A stretch of 64,000 nt of DNA from Himantopus leucocephalus (taxonomy: Eukaryota; Chordata; Aves; Charadriiformes; Recurvirostridae), in the NCBI GenBank assembly GCA_003993805.1, contig RSEF01000014.1, forward strand, positions 7,321,789 to 7,385,788, in the 5' to 3' direction. Made by a program: the position numbers and the translations under genes. Positions within the stretch are counted from its first letter, which is position 1. The number at the start of each line of letters is the position of its first letter. Of this stretch, positions 35,013 through 47,969 are shown piece after piece. Below the pieces are notes generated by a model. It did not search any database. It was not told the origin of the DNA and saw only the letters and a program-made list of their open reading frames with translations.

Positions 35013-38000
35013 CTACTTCTGCCCCGGCTGTTCCTGCACAGCCTCTTCCTTGTTGTAATCTACTGCATGTTTTGCTGTTCTGTATTTTTCCCAGGGGTGA
35101 GGGGTCTCCTCTCCTGCCATTACTTTTAACCACTGATAGTAGTAGCCACGGAAACCATCAATTTTCTCCAGGTATGGGTTCTTTGACTTATACTGCAAAC
35201 AGAAACCCAACAAAACAAGTTTCTATTAGAAGAGAGCTCACTTCAGTACCAGCTGCTACTAAAGAAACAGCTCAAGTAACAGTCAGCCAGATCAGACAAA
35301 CCCAAAGGAAAATGATTTATGCAAATGTCTACATTTCCCCTCCCTTGTTGGTGTCCTCTCTGATACCTTCACAGTGTGACCAGTCCTGGCTACTTACCCT
35401 GTCAAATTTTGGAGGGTACTGTGCTGCAAACTCCAGCTGGCGTATGATAACTTCATTGGGAGGCACTTCGTTATTCCTCATGTCTCGTAGGATCTCTGTG
35501 AGGTAACTGTAATCCAGCTGCCTCACAGCGGCAGCAATGAGGGTGCTGTAGATGTACTTGTTGGGAGTTACTCCAGACCTCTGGAAACAACAAATGCTAG
35601 TTAAACTTGTTTATCTGCTGATTAGCACAGGACTAATAGAAGGAAAAGGCACATGGGCACTTTGTGCACAAGGAGCAAGGCTCTCGCTCCGGGACCTGGG
35701 TAGCACCTTCTACAGTGCCAGCACAGCCCTTCCCAGGAGCCATCTCCTATCCCAGCGCCAGTATAGGACAGCCCACCTGAGCTGGCCCCTACTCTGAAGG
35801 TGCATGTTTTTGGAGTGAGAACACAAGCACTCATCACAGAAACCTCGGCAGGTCTTTTTGTAAGCGTTAACGCTTCACTTTGCCTCTTGCTGCAGCTTGA
35901 ACCCTAAGCAGCAAAGTTTATTACCTTCAAATCTGAGAGTAACTGCAGTCCATCCTTCTCCCGGTGGCAAGCGATTGCCAAGTTACAGAAGGTCTGGAGG
36001 TTAGGTGATAGTCCCCTCTTCACTAGAGCTGGCAGCACACTCTGCAAGATACAAGTGTTGACATCTGTGTCCAAAAAGCTTCACTGTTGCTTTCCAGGCA
36101 GAGAGCTAAACATGCTAGAACAGAATCCATAAATACTTAGAAATTAACCCGGGCACTGGTTTATGGAAATCAGTGCAAGATCCTCACTTTCCATCGTGGC
36201 TAGAGAAACAGGTCTCACAACAAAACACAGGTACTGCTGGAGGCCTGAGACAAGGAGATGGTGACAGGGGTGGTTCCGAGTTTTTTTTCTCACCTTTGCT
36301 CCTTCCAGGTCTGCCCGTTTACTTTTCTTCCTTATTAAAGTGTTAAAGAAGGTCACATCTACTTTCACTTTATGCTCATCTAGGAGTGCCAGCAAAGAGG
36401 ACTCCGAGGGGCTTTGGGGTTCCACCAGCTCAGCCAGTAACGTAAACGTTTTAATGTTGGGTTCTGCATTGTCCTCTTTCATTTTATTCAAGAAGCCCTC
36501 CACGTCCCCCATCAAAGCCAGTCGATCGGATGGTGTGGCCACTGTCCCCAAGGAAACCACAGGTGAATCAGGCATCCTGGAATCCAGCAAGTTGGGCAGG
36601 TTGCAGGAATGCTGATTCTGGCTTAGGTGTGCTCGTTCCTGCTCCGTCTGGTTCTGGCCTCTCCACATAAATGCTCCAGTCCTGCTGTGAGCTACGCTGG
36701 GGCTGTCGAGAGCAGCTGGTTCTGTTTCAGCCTGAGTCACATCTTTATTTTGTGGCTGGATCAGTTCTTCAGGCTTCACTGAACTCTCCTGAAATAATTG
36801 CTTTTCCATAGATTCCACATCCAGCTGGACAGCAGCTGCACTCTCCAATTCCTTCTTCTTCTGATTTTTCACCTTTTCCTTCTGCCTCCCTGGTGCAAGC
36901 CTTAGCTGAGGTGAGTTCTCATTGCTGGGTCTGAGCAGGAGTTCAGAAGCCACGACCGGATCGCCTATTCCACAGTCTCTGGCAGCACGCAGCATCAAAT
37001 TGTAGATGTGGCTGTCAGCCTTTATTCCAAGTTTAGTCATTTGTTTCCAAACCTGAAGAAGGGAAGATGAACACCATGTGTATGTAATATTAAATAACAG
37101 GAGGATTTCTAGCCAATTATAAGCGTATCTGCTCACAGAAGAGGGTGAATTTACAGCATGACGAGGTGACATGCCACTGGACAGTGAACAGCCACCTCGA
37201 GCTAGTACAGCTCTATGAATTCATCCAGGGCGGTTTACCAGTGTACAAGACGTCCTGGTGGAAGTCTACTTTACAGAACTTCTCCTAGGAGGACCTGAAC
37301 TCCTCCTACTTCATCAGCTCTGAGCAACCTGCTGCCTTCCGTGTGTTCAAGTGACGAGTTACAATACAGAACCCGCTTTTTCCTCCCCGCTTAGAACATG
37401 GAAGACACACCTGTAAGGCATATCGGAAGCCATTTTCGCTGTCCTTTATGCAGCTCATGAGAAGGAAGCTGAAGGTTTCGGCTGTGAGAACATGGCCCTT
37501 GTGCACAATTTCCTAGAAGAGCAGAGAGAGCATTAAACTTTCCAGTTACCCAAACAGCCAGTCGCAGCTGGCTGTGAAGCTCAAATACCACTGTTGCCTT
37601 CTGGGGATACAGCAGCAGCAAAGCATTGGGTGAACTCCCAGTGCTATGAGCAGAATGATTGCTCCAGGAGAAGAAGAGCCCCGAAATGCCTGCATAGATC
37701 CTAGCTGCTCCCTGATGGGAGCTACAGGGAATTTTGGGGCAGGAACAGAAATCCTTTTAGCTACTCCCAGGCTGGCCCTTCTGAGAGGAGCTGCTGTAAG
37801 AGGTCTAAAAGGAGCTAGGTATCAATATATGGGTCTTCAAAATGAGGAATGGAGACAGACACAGCAGCTGCGAATTCCATAATAACTTTGTTCAATAAGT
37901 CTTTGACACACCTGACCAGAGTTTTAAAGCCAGCGTCTGCAGCTGCCTCCTTTTATGTACTTAACCTTAATGTTTGGTATGTACCAAGACAAATTCATTG

Positions 38001-39342
38001 TATGAAACCGAGGATCAATGAAATATAGATGGGTGATCTCTAATTACCTCTGCTGGAAATGAAATAAAAAAGTCTATGCAACATGGCAACTTCCAGGAGC
38101 TTTAACCAGAGCAGACCACGCTTAATACAAGAAAAATCATGTCTTTACCTTCAGTACATCAAAGCACATCCTGAGATCTGAGCACAGGGCACATACTTTC
38201 AGCAGCGCGTGGTAAGTGATCAGGTTCAGCTCTTCATTTTTGCTCTTTAGCTGCTGCCGTAGTTTGAGAGCGCTCTGCAGGCCTGAGTCTTTCCATGGCG
38301 ATTCAGCACAGGCATTGAACAGGGCTGTGTAAGTGGCGTTGGTAGGAGTCAAGCCTCGTTTTTTCATCTGGGGGAAGAGAAGAAGAATTGGAACTGGCTT
38401 TTTAGGAAAGGACTTGTAAAAGTCCTTAACTTGTTTTTAAGAGTTTCAAGCTAAGAAGGTGCAAACACTAAGTTGAATGCATTTTAGAGATAAAGTAAGG
38501 TGACCAAATGCTTGAAACAGTTTTAGCTTAGAAAACATAATGAAGGTTTGAGAGAGCAGAGAACATAAACCTACATCATTGTAGAGCCTGAATGCCTTTT
38601 TCACATAGCCAACCCTGCCACAGCCGCCAATTAGAACAGTGTAATTGCTTTCTTCCGGCTGCACACGCTCTTCCTTCAGCATCTGTACCTCAAACAGCTC
38701 CAGAGCCTCCGCCAGCTATAGGGAAGAGGGAAATCCATGATGAGGCAGCAACAGAATCAATTAGAATAGATATTAATATATGCAGGTTGTGGTAGAAAGA
38801 ACAGAGCATGGGATTCTTCACGAATTTTTATTTTACTTCTTTATGTAAAGATACTAAGCAATAGGACAATACAGATGGGACAGAGAAGCGAAGAGCTGGG
38901 AACAGACCTTGTCGTCTTTGATGAGGGCCTTGCATTTTAAGAAGTACCAGTACGGGGTGTTCCTAGGACCACGTCGAGGTTTTCTTTCTGCTTCTGCCTT
39001 GCCCTCTTCTTGAAGCTTTAAATTCTGAAACCGCGATGTTGTTTTGTGATAATATTTTCTAGAAGAAAATTTATTAGACAGCGTCCCGAACTCCACGTCG
39101 TCGTCATCCTCCTCCTCCTCACCATCAGCTTCAGCGCAGCTGCCAGCATCAGTCTCTCCCGGGTGGCTACCGGGCAGCTTGCAGGAGGCCTGCGAGGAGC
39201 TGAACGGCCTCCGGCCCGGTGACGGCCCCCGCCCCGGGGGCCGGGGCGGGCGCGGCGCCTTCCCGGGCTGCTCGGGGTCTGCCCACCGGCACCGCGAGGC
39301 GAGCGGCCCCAGGCGGGGGAGCAGCAGCCGCACTGCTCTCAT
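35013..39342 (-). CDS. PTCD1: PTCD1, pentatricopeptide repeat domain protein 1
   Basis: This is a mitochondrial PPR protein implicated in 16S rRNA/large-subunit maturation and leucine-tRNA metabolism. Eight coding exons on the minus strand, in order: 38908-39342, 38575-38715, 38149-38367, 37411-37512, 36294-37052, 35925-36041, 35398-35580 and 35013-35192. They total 2136 nt, or 711 residues; human has 700. All internal exons are multiples of three. The N-terminus [17 protein letters not shown] is a basic amphipathic presequence, followed by an acidic run (E-E-E-E-D-D-D-D). PPR-type helices are seen in [32 protein letters not shown] and I-Y-S-T-L-I-A-A-A. The 759-nt exon encodes a poorly conserved charged linker. 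The exon 1 donor is weak (AAG|GTCTGT). An ATG at 39406 just before GAG|GTGAGG may mark an upstream non-coding exon. Confidence 0.96.
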
Positions 39343-39699
39343 GATGTGCCCGCGGCCACCGGGAGGGCGGAGCGGCGACCGGCCCCGCTCCCCTCACCTC
39401 GGCCATTGCGCCTGCGCGGGCGGAAGGGGCGGGAGCGGAGCAGAGCGGCGCGCTCTGATTGGCGGAGACCCGCGCGCTGCCCGCTGGGCGACGGGGTCAG
39501 AGGTGACTCCCGGCATTCCGCGGGCGGGCGGCGCGGGGCGGCGAGGTGCTGCCGCCGCCGCCTCCCCTCTCCTCAGGCGCTGCCGGCGCGGAGCGGAGCG
39601 GGGCGGGCCGGGCCAGCCCGGCCCCGGCCGCCCGCTGCCCCCCCGCCCACCACCATACCCCCCCTTCCTTCCCGCTGCCGCCGCCCCCCAGCCGCCACC
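39343..39699. promoter_or_regulatory. bidirectional CpG promoter of PTCD1 and CPSF4
   Basis: The start codons of the two genes are 357 nt apart in opposite directions. The interval is strongly CG-rich and TATA-less. It has an NRF1-like TGCGCCTGCGCGG (about 39407-39419), a GC box GGGGCGGG (about 39426-39433) and an inverted CCAAT box (ATTGG, 39458-39462). Confidence 0.8.
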
Positions 39700-42600
39700 A
39701 TGCAGGAGCTCATCGCCAGCGTGGACCACATCAAGTTCGACCTGGAGCTGGCTGTGGAGCAGCAGCTGGGGGCGCAGCCGCTGCCCTTCCCCGGCATGGA
39801 CAGTGCGTTGCGGGCACCGGGCGCTGCGCGGCTCCCTCCTCCGCCTCCCCGGGGTGCTCGGGGCAGGCTCTCGTCCCCTGTCCCCGGAGCCGTCCGACGG
39901 GCTGGGGCCGCCTCAGGGCGCCCGCCCGGGGGGAGCCCGGGTTTGGCTGAGGGGGCTGGGGGGTGGGAGGGAGGTTTCCGAGGGTCTGAGCGCTTTGCCG
40001 AGCTTTTATCGTTAGATCCACCCAACTTCTGCTTTCCCTGTGGGGTCTCAGTCTTGATCCGGATGTTATTCTTTCCTAATTAATGAAAACTGCAGTTAGT
40101 ACCCAGCCAGGCTGGAAAATGAAAGTTGAAGCATTATTGTGAATAAACGTCACTTTCCTGAAGAGTACTTTATTATTTTTTTCGTTCCCTTTTGATAGAT
40201 GAGGCCTTTTGATGGCAGGGAGACTTCATCTTTAAGTATATCTGTGGCCTGGTGTCTAAACCTTTTCCTCCGGTCTAATAATCTGACACAGGTAGTCTTG
40301 GGAGACTTGTAGTTAGCTGAAATTTTCTGGCTGGGCTACTAAACTTGTGTTTTTATTCCCTCCAGTGTTGTTGGTCAGGTTCTTTCAGGCTGTTTCGGTC
40401 ATAAAATATAAGACTGTTGTTGCCAGGACTGTAAATACAGGGTTCACTTACATGATTGACTTAACAGCAGAGAAAAAAAATGGTCAATTAAACTTAGATA
40501 TCTGAAAAGCAAAACAAGCACCACCAAATCTTTGCAAATTCCCCTTGATGTCCCCCAAGGAGAACACAGATATTTTTGAGGGCCAGACTTGAACAAGGAA
40601 CTTGCGCAGGAAAGTAAATTCCGCAAACCAAAATGCTGCTTTGCTTTTGATGTTGAGGACCACGTTGTCTTTCTAGGGAAGGAAATATTTTAAAAGTTGC
40701 CACAAAACTTTGTTAAAATTAATTATGGTTTTTTTTTTCCTCTCTCTACAGAATCAGGCGCAGCTGTCTGTGAATTTTTTTTAAAGGCGGCCTGTGGAAA
40801 AGGCAAGTAATATTTCCAATACAATTGTACTTATTGAAGGGGAGGGAGGAAACTAGATTTTCTAGCAGTGGCTGCAGTACTATTGTTTTTTGTAGAGATG
40901 AGAGGATAATCAAGATAGAGGATAAAAATGAAGGATGTTGGAATAACTGCAGCAGTTGTGAAATGGTATTTTTTTAAGAAGTTGGGAGGTGAATAAGCAA
41001 AGTTTCCCATGAAAGAAAGCTTGAACTTAGCCCAAGCAGAGCTTGCTGTGGATGTGCCTGTATTAGTTGCTCTGGTTTGTGGTTGACAGAGTTAAGAGCT
41101 GGAGACTACGTTGCTTAGCTCGTTAGAGGGTAACGTAAGACTTGTCCCAAGTGGCCATTGCACTGAAGGCTAAATTCATAAGAAGAAGTGGTGTGTTCTG
41201 AAACCCCTGTTGCAGAGAGGAGCAAAGTGTTGCTGATGTCCTGTGCCTTCTTGTGCCGCGTATTTTAATTGTTCTTTTTTCCCTCCTCCTTGCCTCATCC
41301 TTCTGCAGGAGGCATGTGCCCATTCCGACACATCAGTGGGGAAAAGACAGTTGTTTGCAAACACTGGCTACGAGGACTGTGCAAAAAGGGAGACCAGTGC
41401 GAGTTTCTGCATGAGTATGATATGACCAAGATGCCTGAGTGTTACTTCTACTCCAAATTTGGTAAGGGGCATTGTAGCTCCTGATTAGCGTTCCTTGCTG
41501 GCGTGGGAGTCTGGTGAAGAGGATCCTGGTGCATCCCTCTCATCTGTCTTCAGAGCATTACAGTTCTTCTGTGTCTGATGATATTGTTAGATTGTAATTT
41601 TTTCAGATCTGCTTAGTCCTTCGCCTTATTATCCCCATAAATTTGTGTCTTATTGTAGATGTCTTCTCCCTCAAGAGCTTGTCCCTTGGGGGAATAGGGG
41701 GGAAGTTCAAGTTTTTATTGGGTTTTATGCATTATGTTCTGTTTTGGGTATGAGATGAGTAGGCTGAGCAGTTGGTGTTTGCATGACTCTTATTTTGGGG
41801 AGTTGATGAGCAGCAGAGGGCATGGGAGTGCAAAACTTTTATGCACTTGCTTTCCAGCTCTGGAGATCTGGACATAATGAGGCAACTTGCTGTCAGAAAC
41901 TTACAGTCTTGTAGGTTTCCTTGGATTGAGGTTAGTGCGCAATTTGTAGTTTCTCCACACTTCTGGTGCACTAAATGTTTGGTTTTTTGTTATCATGACT
42001 GCTCTTTCAAATTTAGTTTCCGCATTGTTTTTAAAAGCACACATAAATAATCCAGTCTGGTAGAACTTTACTCACCGGTGGTGAGTCCTTGGTGTTCTTC
42101 ATCTAGGTTAAGGCAGGCAGTAAGACTGTTGTGCCTGAACTTACAAATGTTGGTAACAGCTTTGTGGGAGTTACACGATCCAGGTAACATTTTGAGAGTT
42201 GTTTGATCTTGAACCTGCACAATTGACTAAGAAGTGTGTTTGCCTTTGGTACAGGGGAATGCAGTAACAAAGAATGTCCATTCTTGCACATTGACCCGGA
42301 ATCTAAGATCAAAGACTGTCCCTGGTATGACAGAGGCTTCTGTAAACATGGTATGTATGTCGCACAGTTGCAGCTTCTGTGGTTATAAATCAAGGGTAGG
42401 GTGTTGCTGTTCTTTCTTTGCATGATCTGCTTGTGTACTTGCTACTATTGAGTGCTGGGGTATGTATATATGGAACATGAACTACTGAGCTTTGTGTTGC
42501 AGGTCCCCTCTGCAGACACCGGCACACTCGAAGAGTCATTTGTGTGAATTACCTAGTAGGATTCTGTCCAGAGGGGCCTACCTGTAAATTCATGCAGTGA

Positions 42601-45548
42601 GTACGCTTCCAGGCTTGTCCTGTAATCTTGTGTTTCCCTTGTAATGCGATTTATGTCAAATGAGGGTGCTCCAGTGCTTCCCAATGGCTTTGGAGATTTG
42701 GCCAACATTTAGTTTATTATACCGATTTGAGGATATGGGGCCGGGCCTCTTCAGGGAGTTACCAGTAAGACTCTGGTGTGGTGATCAGATGCCATCAGTG
42801 CAGGGGAATCAAATGGGTTTATATTCCAGAAGACTTCACAGGTAGAGGGGTATACTCCATACTGGGTTGTCATTTTCATGTATGTAATTGCTGAGCGTCA
42901 GAATGCAAAGAGAAGTGGGGAGGGGGAGGCCTGTTTCCCGTGAGCTGAATTTAATTGGCTGAATGTTTGTTTTGTTGTTTGGAGTTACTTGACTGAGCTG
43001 ATGGTAAAATGTGGGCATATGATTTGAGAATCAATTTTCTTGTTTCCGTCTAAACTAGCCCTCGGTTTGAACTGCCAATGGGAACCACAGAGCAACCACC
43101 ACTGCCTCAACCGACACAAACACAGCAAAAGGTACACAATTTCCCTGCCTCCCCCACACGCCCACCCTCAAAGGATTTCCCACAGTGCTTTAAAAGAGGG
43201 TATATTGTCTAGTGCTCAGAACTGGACACCTGGGCTCTTGGATTGCTGGAAAGCCTTGGAGAAATATACAGTGAGGGAAAACCTTCCCTATTTTACAACA
43301 GGGTGTGATATTCTTTTGTAATTAAGAACTTAGAGACAAATCCTAATAAACCACAAAGGACTGTCCCTTCTCTCCCCTCCTCCCAGCCCTCTCATGTCCA
43401 CCATCTGATCACAACAGACTGCTGCTGCCTTTGACCTGGGACTGTGGTGTTTCGCCTTGTTCTGTTTCTCCCCTCACCTTGGTTGACCTTCGCAGTCGTT
43501 AGTACTGTCCTCCAGCTCAGAGGCCAGCAGTGGCAGTTCTGTTGCTTGGGGTACTGCTGCAAGCGAGGGTGCTATGCAAGAATTAAGCAGTGAGCAACCC
43601 TGAGTGCCATTATAGTGATGAAAGCCCTACAATTGCTCCAATTTTACATGGAGATCGAGTCACAGAACACTCCCACATTACATAGCACATCGTACGTGGT
43701 TGTGCAGCAATCTGCCAGTTTTTGTATTCTGCGTGACATCTCTCAGTGATGACAATGATATTTTAGCAGCCTAAACCTACTCTCTAAATCTGCCTTCCAG
43801 AGAGAAGCAGGATTACTGGGCTTTGTAAGCCACAGTGCTTGATTTCTCCTCTCTGGTGCTCCAGCTGGCAGAGCACCCACACACAGACTTGGAGGAAAAT
43901 TGATCATTTGATATGTGGGGTGCTCTTTTCCTTTCTTAACAAAGTAACAACGATAAAGGTCTTTATCCTCGATGCACTTAACGAGTCAGAACTCTTTTCC
44001 TAACCAACAGAGGACACCCCAAGTCATCGGAGTCATGCAGTCTCAAAATAACAACACTGGAAACAGAGGACCCCGGCCGTTGGAGCAGGTCACCTGCTAC
44101 AAGGTAACTCAGAGGGGAAGGAAAGCAGAGGGTGCTAGGTTTAAGAAGTACAGAGTGCATGTCACCTGGGCTGCGTCATGCTGCTTTGCTGCTGGTTGCT
44201 TGTCACAGGCAAAGGAAGGGATTGTTGTGATGAGGGGTGTTGGTCCTGCAAAGGGTTTTTTCATGGTGTGAGCAGGTTCACGACATGTGCTATCTGCTCA
44301 ACAGACGCTGCATTTTGCGTGTGCGTACAGCTGTGGGAATTAGCATTGAGTCCTGAGGCCTCTTGAGTCGCTGGTTTGCCAGCTCATGGGCTTGCTGTGA
44401 CAATTAAGGCTGCTGTAGGACAGACTGTGCTTGTCTGCTAATAAATAGGAAACCCTACCACAATGACGGTTAAAGGAGACAGCTGAACCGTACATTTCAA
44501 AATAAGAGTTAATACTAGTTTTGATTCACGAGATAATTTGCTTACACTTGGTGACTGTAGAAAGATTTTCTTCTCTCCTGTTACACTGGAAGGTCCTTGA
44601 GAGTAACAGAAACTGAATAGGCGAAGACTGTTCAGTATTTCAGCTGTAAATGCACCCCGCTGCTGTCAAACCAAGGAATGAGCAAGTCCACCTTGGTTGC
44701 TCATTGAGGAGCACCAGTAAAACTTTGACACAATTGAGTTTCCATCTCTGTTTATTTTCCCTCAAAAGCCTCAAACCTAGCCGCTACAAAAGGGCAAAGA
44801 ATCTTCCTGTCCCATCAGCTTTGACAGTTACATCGTTGTACCTGCCAACTTCTGTGCCTTAGGTGCTTGTTTGGGTAAAAAATACTGTGATTGGACAGAG
44901 ATATCAAGTAGCTGAATCCATTTCACTGAAAACCTTTAATAGCTGCTTATTATTTTAGCTGCAAGTAAATTACGTAGCTGGTGAATGCTGTTGCAGCAGA
45001 TACTGGCATTTCTCTCTGGGCTTGTATAGCTTCAAGCTGCAAAATCATGAATCTCTTGTTCAGACACACTTTCCTCTGTCTAATTCGGGCTAGCTGATCG
45101 GGAGAGTCCCCATGTTTCTCTGGTGTAGCACACATCACATGGAGTAGTCTTGGAAGCCTCAAAAGTTGAAATTCTCCCTGTGTGTTACAGCCCTTTGCTG
45201 TTTGTAGTGATGTGTTGAGAGCTCTCTCCTTTGTAATGTGTTACAATAATATGGCGTCAGGTTGCTCCCAGCACAGAAGCAGCTTTTGCTCCAAGGAGTG
45301 GAAATAACCCATAAATCGTGTCCCTTGTGACACTGTGTTTCACTTCACTTGCTAAATGCCGCATCTTCCATATGCGGAAAAGCTTCCGAATCAGAACAGT
45401 TGCCGGCTACCTTAACAAAGGCAGCTAGAGGGAAAAAACTGTAACTCTGTAATAATTTCTCTTTCTCTTTCTCTTTTAGTGTGGTGAAAAAGGTCATTAT
45501 GCCAACAGATGCACCAAAGGACATCTGGCCTTTCTCAGTGGACAGTGA
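39700..45548 (+). CDS. CPSF4: CPSF4 (CPSF30), cleavage and polyadenylation specificity factor subunit 4
   Basis: This is the zinc-finger subunit of CPSF that, with WDR33, reads the AAUAAA signal during nuclear pre-mRNA 3'-end formation. Coding exons are 39700-39802, 40752-40802, 41309-41461, 42255-42350, 42503-42596, 43059-43131, 44011-44103 and 45480-45548. They total 732 nt, or 243 residues, close to the 244-residue human short isoform. The ATG has an ideal Kozak context (GCCGCCACC). Five CCCH fingers are present, the first being [19 protein letters not shown]. The C-terminal CCHC zinc knuckle is [14 protein letters not shown]. Intron 2 begins with GC (AG|GCAAGT) instead of GT. The segment upstream of exon 44011 looks like a broken long-isoform extension. 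Confidence 0.97.
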
Positions 45549-46530
45549 CAGCAGAATGAAGAGCGCAAGGGAGCTATTAACACTGAGAAAAGGTTTCTGC
45601 CTAGCACTATGTCTTGAACTATTAATCAGGTTGTTTTTTAATGCCATTACTGAAAGAACTGCTCAGAGGCTGGCTGCTGCTAAGCAACATTTTTGTAATT
45701 GTCCACAACTTTTTTTTTTATGTTTTAACCTTTTTAAAATAGATTTTGGCCTCCGTCTATTTTCATTGAGCCCCGCTGAAAGGTAGACCTAAAAGCCAAT
45801 AGATATGCAACCCCCTCACCGGTGCAGCACTCTACGTAAACGCATCTTACGCCAGTGTTTCTTTAAAGTGTTTTCCTTCTGCCACTTCTCTTTGGAGAAC
45901 CTGCAGCGTTTCAGCCCTCTCTTTGGAAGCAGGAAGACTGACTGGGAAAACTAATACTTGAAATGCCTTCCCTTCAGTGAGGAAGCAGGGATTCTGTTGT
46001 CCTGTAGCTCTTAAAAAGCAAAGTCGTGTTCCCTGGTCCAGCCTGTTGTAGTCGGTAAGCTTGTCCTGGTGGCTGACTTAACGCATCACGTACATCAGGC
46101 TGTAAAACTCTCGTCCACTTGCTTTGTTTCTGTGCTTTTTGCTATACTGAAGGTTAGAAATTAATCTTCCCGGTGAGAACTGATCAAGGGGAGGATAAAT
46201 TGTCATCTTGGTGGTCAGCCAAACAATGAGGAACAATGATTGTAGGAAATCCACATCTGTGCTCATTTTCCATTTGCAAAAAGCAAGGAGGGAAATGAAC
46301 ACAGCTTGAAGAGTAGGAATAGAAGAGCCTTGTCTCAGCCCCCCCGTCACCCAGCTCACACCGAGCAGGTATTTCCGTAGCCTAGAGAAGACCAAGAAGT
46401 GGAGATGTATATTCTTATGGAACACTGCTTTTACAAGTGGTAGAGCATTCTTCTGAGAGCAATTTTTGCAAGCCAAAACCCATTCATTTTGTGAGAAGAC
46501 TATTTCAAAAGGGCCAATGATAAAATGTGA

Positions 46531-46536
46531 ATTAAA
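46531..46536 (+). terminator. CPSF4: possible poly(A) signal (ATTAAA) of CPSF4
   Basis: ATTAAA leads into an A-rich run about 980 nt past the stop. No closer AATAAA is seen on the plus strand. The A-rich context makes it uncertain. Confidence 0.3.
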
Positions 46537-46559
46537 AAAAAAAATTGCACCTAAAATAT

Positions 46560-47840
46560 GATTCTAACCCACCTCTCATTTGCTGACTGCCTTTATACTT
46601 TGTTTTTATTGAAATGTACTGATGGAAAAAGCTGGCTGTGAAATTTTTTTTTTTTTTTAAGAACAAGATAATGTGACTAGATTAAGTGACCAGAGCCTAT
46701 GTTGGTTGGAGTGACTGTGGTTATTTCACTGTGGAGAGTCAAAGTCAGTCAAAATAGGAGTTTCAAGCCTAAGTGACTGTGGTATGACAGACCATCAGAT
46801 GCTTTTCATAACGCATTGTGCCCCCAGAGGCTGAACAGCGGCCACCGAATGAGATGTGTTACCTGCGCATAACTAGGCGCATGGAAAGGGAACTGCAACA
46901 CTTCGGTGTCTGACTGCCTTCCCCGTCTAGTTCAGGTCTTCACTACCTGAACAGGTATTTTCCAAAACTGAAAGCCTTCCTGTCACCACTGAAGCTCTTG
47001 ATTCTTCATATCCCTTAACAAGTGGTTTTCATTCTCCCTCCTATCCAGGAAAGGATACCGCAGGTGGTACGTGCAGTTACAAGCCTTGGCAGGTAGTGCT
47101 GTGACAGTGGGACACACTTGCCTAAAGGGGTGTATGAGGAAGGTCATCAGCTGAGGCCAAACCCACTGATGCTCCTTTAAGCTGCATTTATGCACATAGT
47201 GTCTCCTGTTAAACTTCTCACCACTGCATTTAAGAAGCAGTCTTCCGTCAGTTTAACTTCATAGACCTTTGTTATATTAAACGTCTCTTAAGCTTATACC
47301 CATTCAGAATAACTTTCCAGCTTTTTTTTAGGAAGGAAAGTAGGTAGAGTTTAGATAGAAAAGGGTTATCAGAGGTAAGCAGCATTAACATCCCAGTGAC
47401 AGAATGAGTTGCGGACCTCCTTAAAGCTAAACCACTCTAATCTGAGGCAGCGCTCTGCAATGATGGAAACCTGCCCATATACCTATAGTCCCCAGGCAAC
47501 AGCCTGACTGAAGCAGAAACACGTGGCCACACTGACATGCCACCTAAAGCTCAGATACTGTTCTTTCAAATCAAAATAGTGTATCCTTTCAGCTAGTTGT
47601 TCAACCTGTACGTAATGGCCATTTTTTTAGGTGCAATCCAATGCTTTTTACTTTTATCAAACAGTTAAATAGGAATCAATTCTAATAGTTTCCCCAGTTC
47701 ATAACGCAACCCAAGTAGCGGGCGCTTTCCCAACCATCCTCAAACTTATCCTTGAGGGGTGAAACTCTTAAGACGATAAACTCACCTACACAGTACAATT
47801 AACAAGTCAGTTATGAGTGTCAGCTCAGTAAATGTAAAGT
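46560..47840. other. CPSF4-ATP5MF convergent gap
   Basis: No supported gene, repeat family or RNA gene is recognised. There is a T run at 46644-46660 and otherwise ordinary AT-rich sequence. Part may belong to a longer CPSF4 3' UTR. Confidence 0.45.
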
Positions 47841-47848
47841 GTATGCAC

Positions 47849-47854
47849 TTTATT
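47849..47854 (-). terminator. ATP5MF: poly(A) signal of ATP5MF
   Basis: AATAAA on the minus strand lies about 115 nt past the ATP5MF stop, consistent with the short 3' UTR of this gene family. Confidence 0.75.
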
Positions 47855-47969
47855 ATTGGTCATAATAGTACAGATTTTAATATGAATAGTTCTGGTGTCT
47901 TCTGTCAGGTAACTGTTCCAGTAGCCAAGTCTGTTCAAGGCTGTACCTTCACTTTTTGAAATTCATGCT

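Noticed and set aside
46078..46476. 132-codon minus-strand open frame in the CPSF4 3' UTR area
   Set aside because: It has no splice context or recognised domain. I kept it only as a note in the read-through finding.
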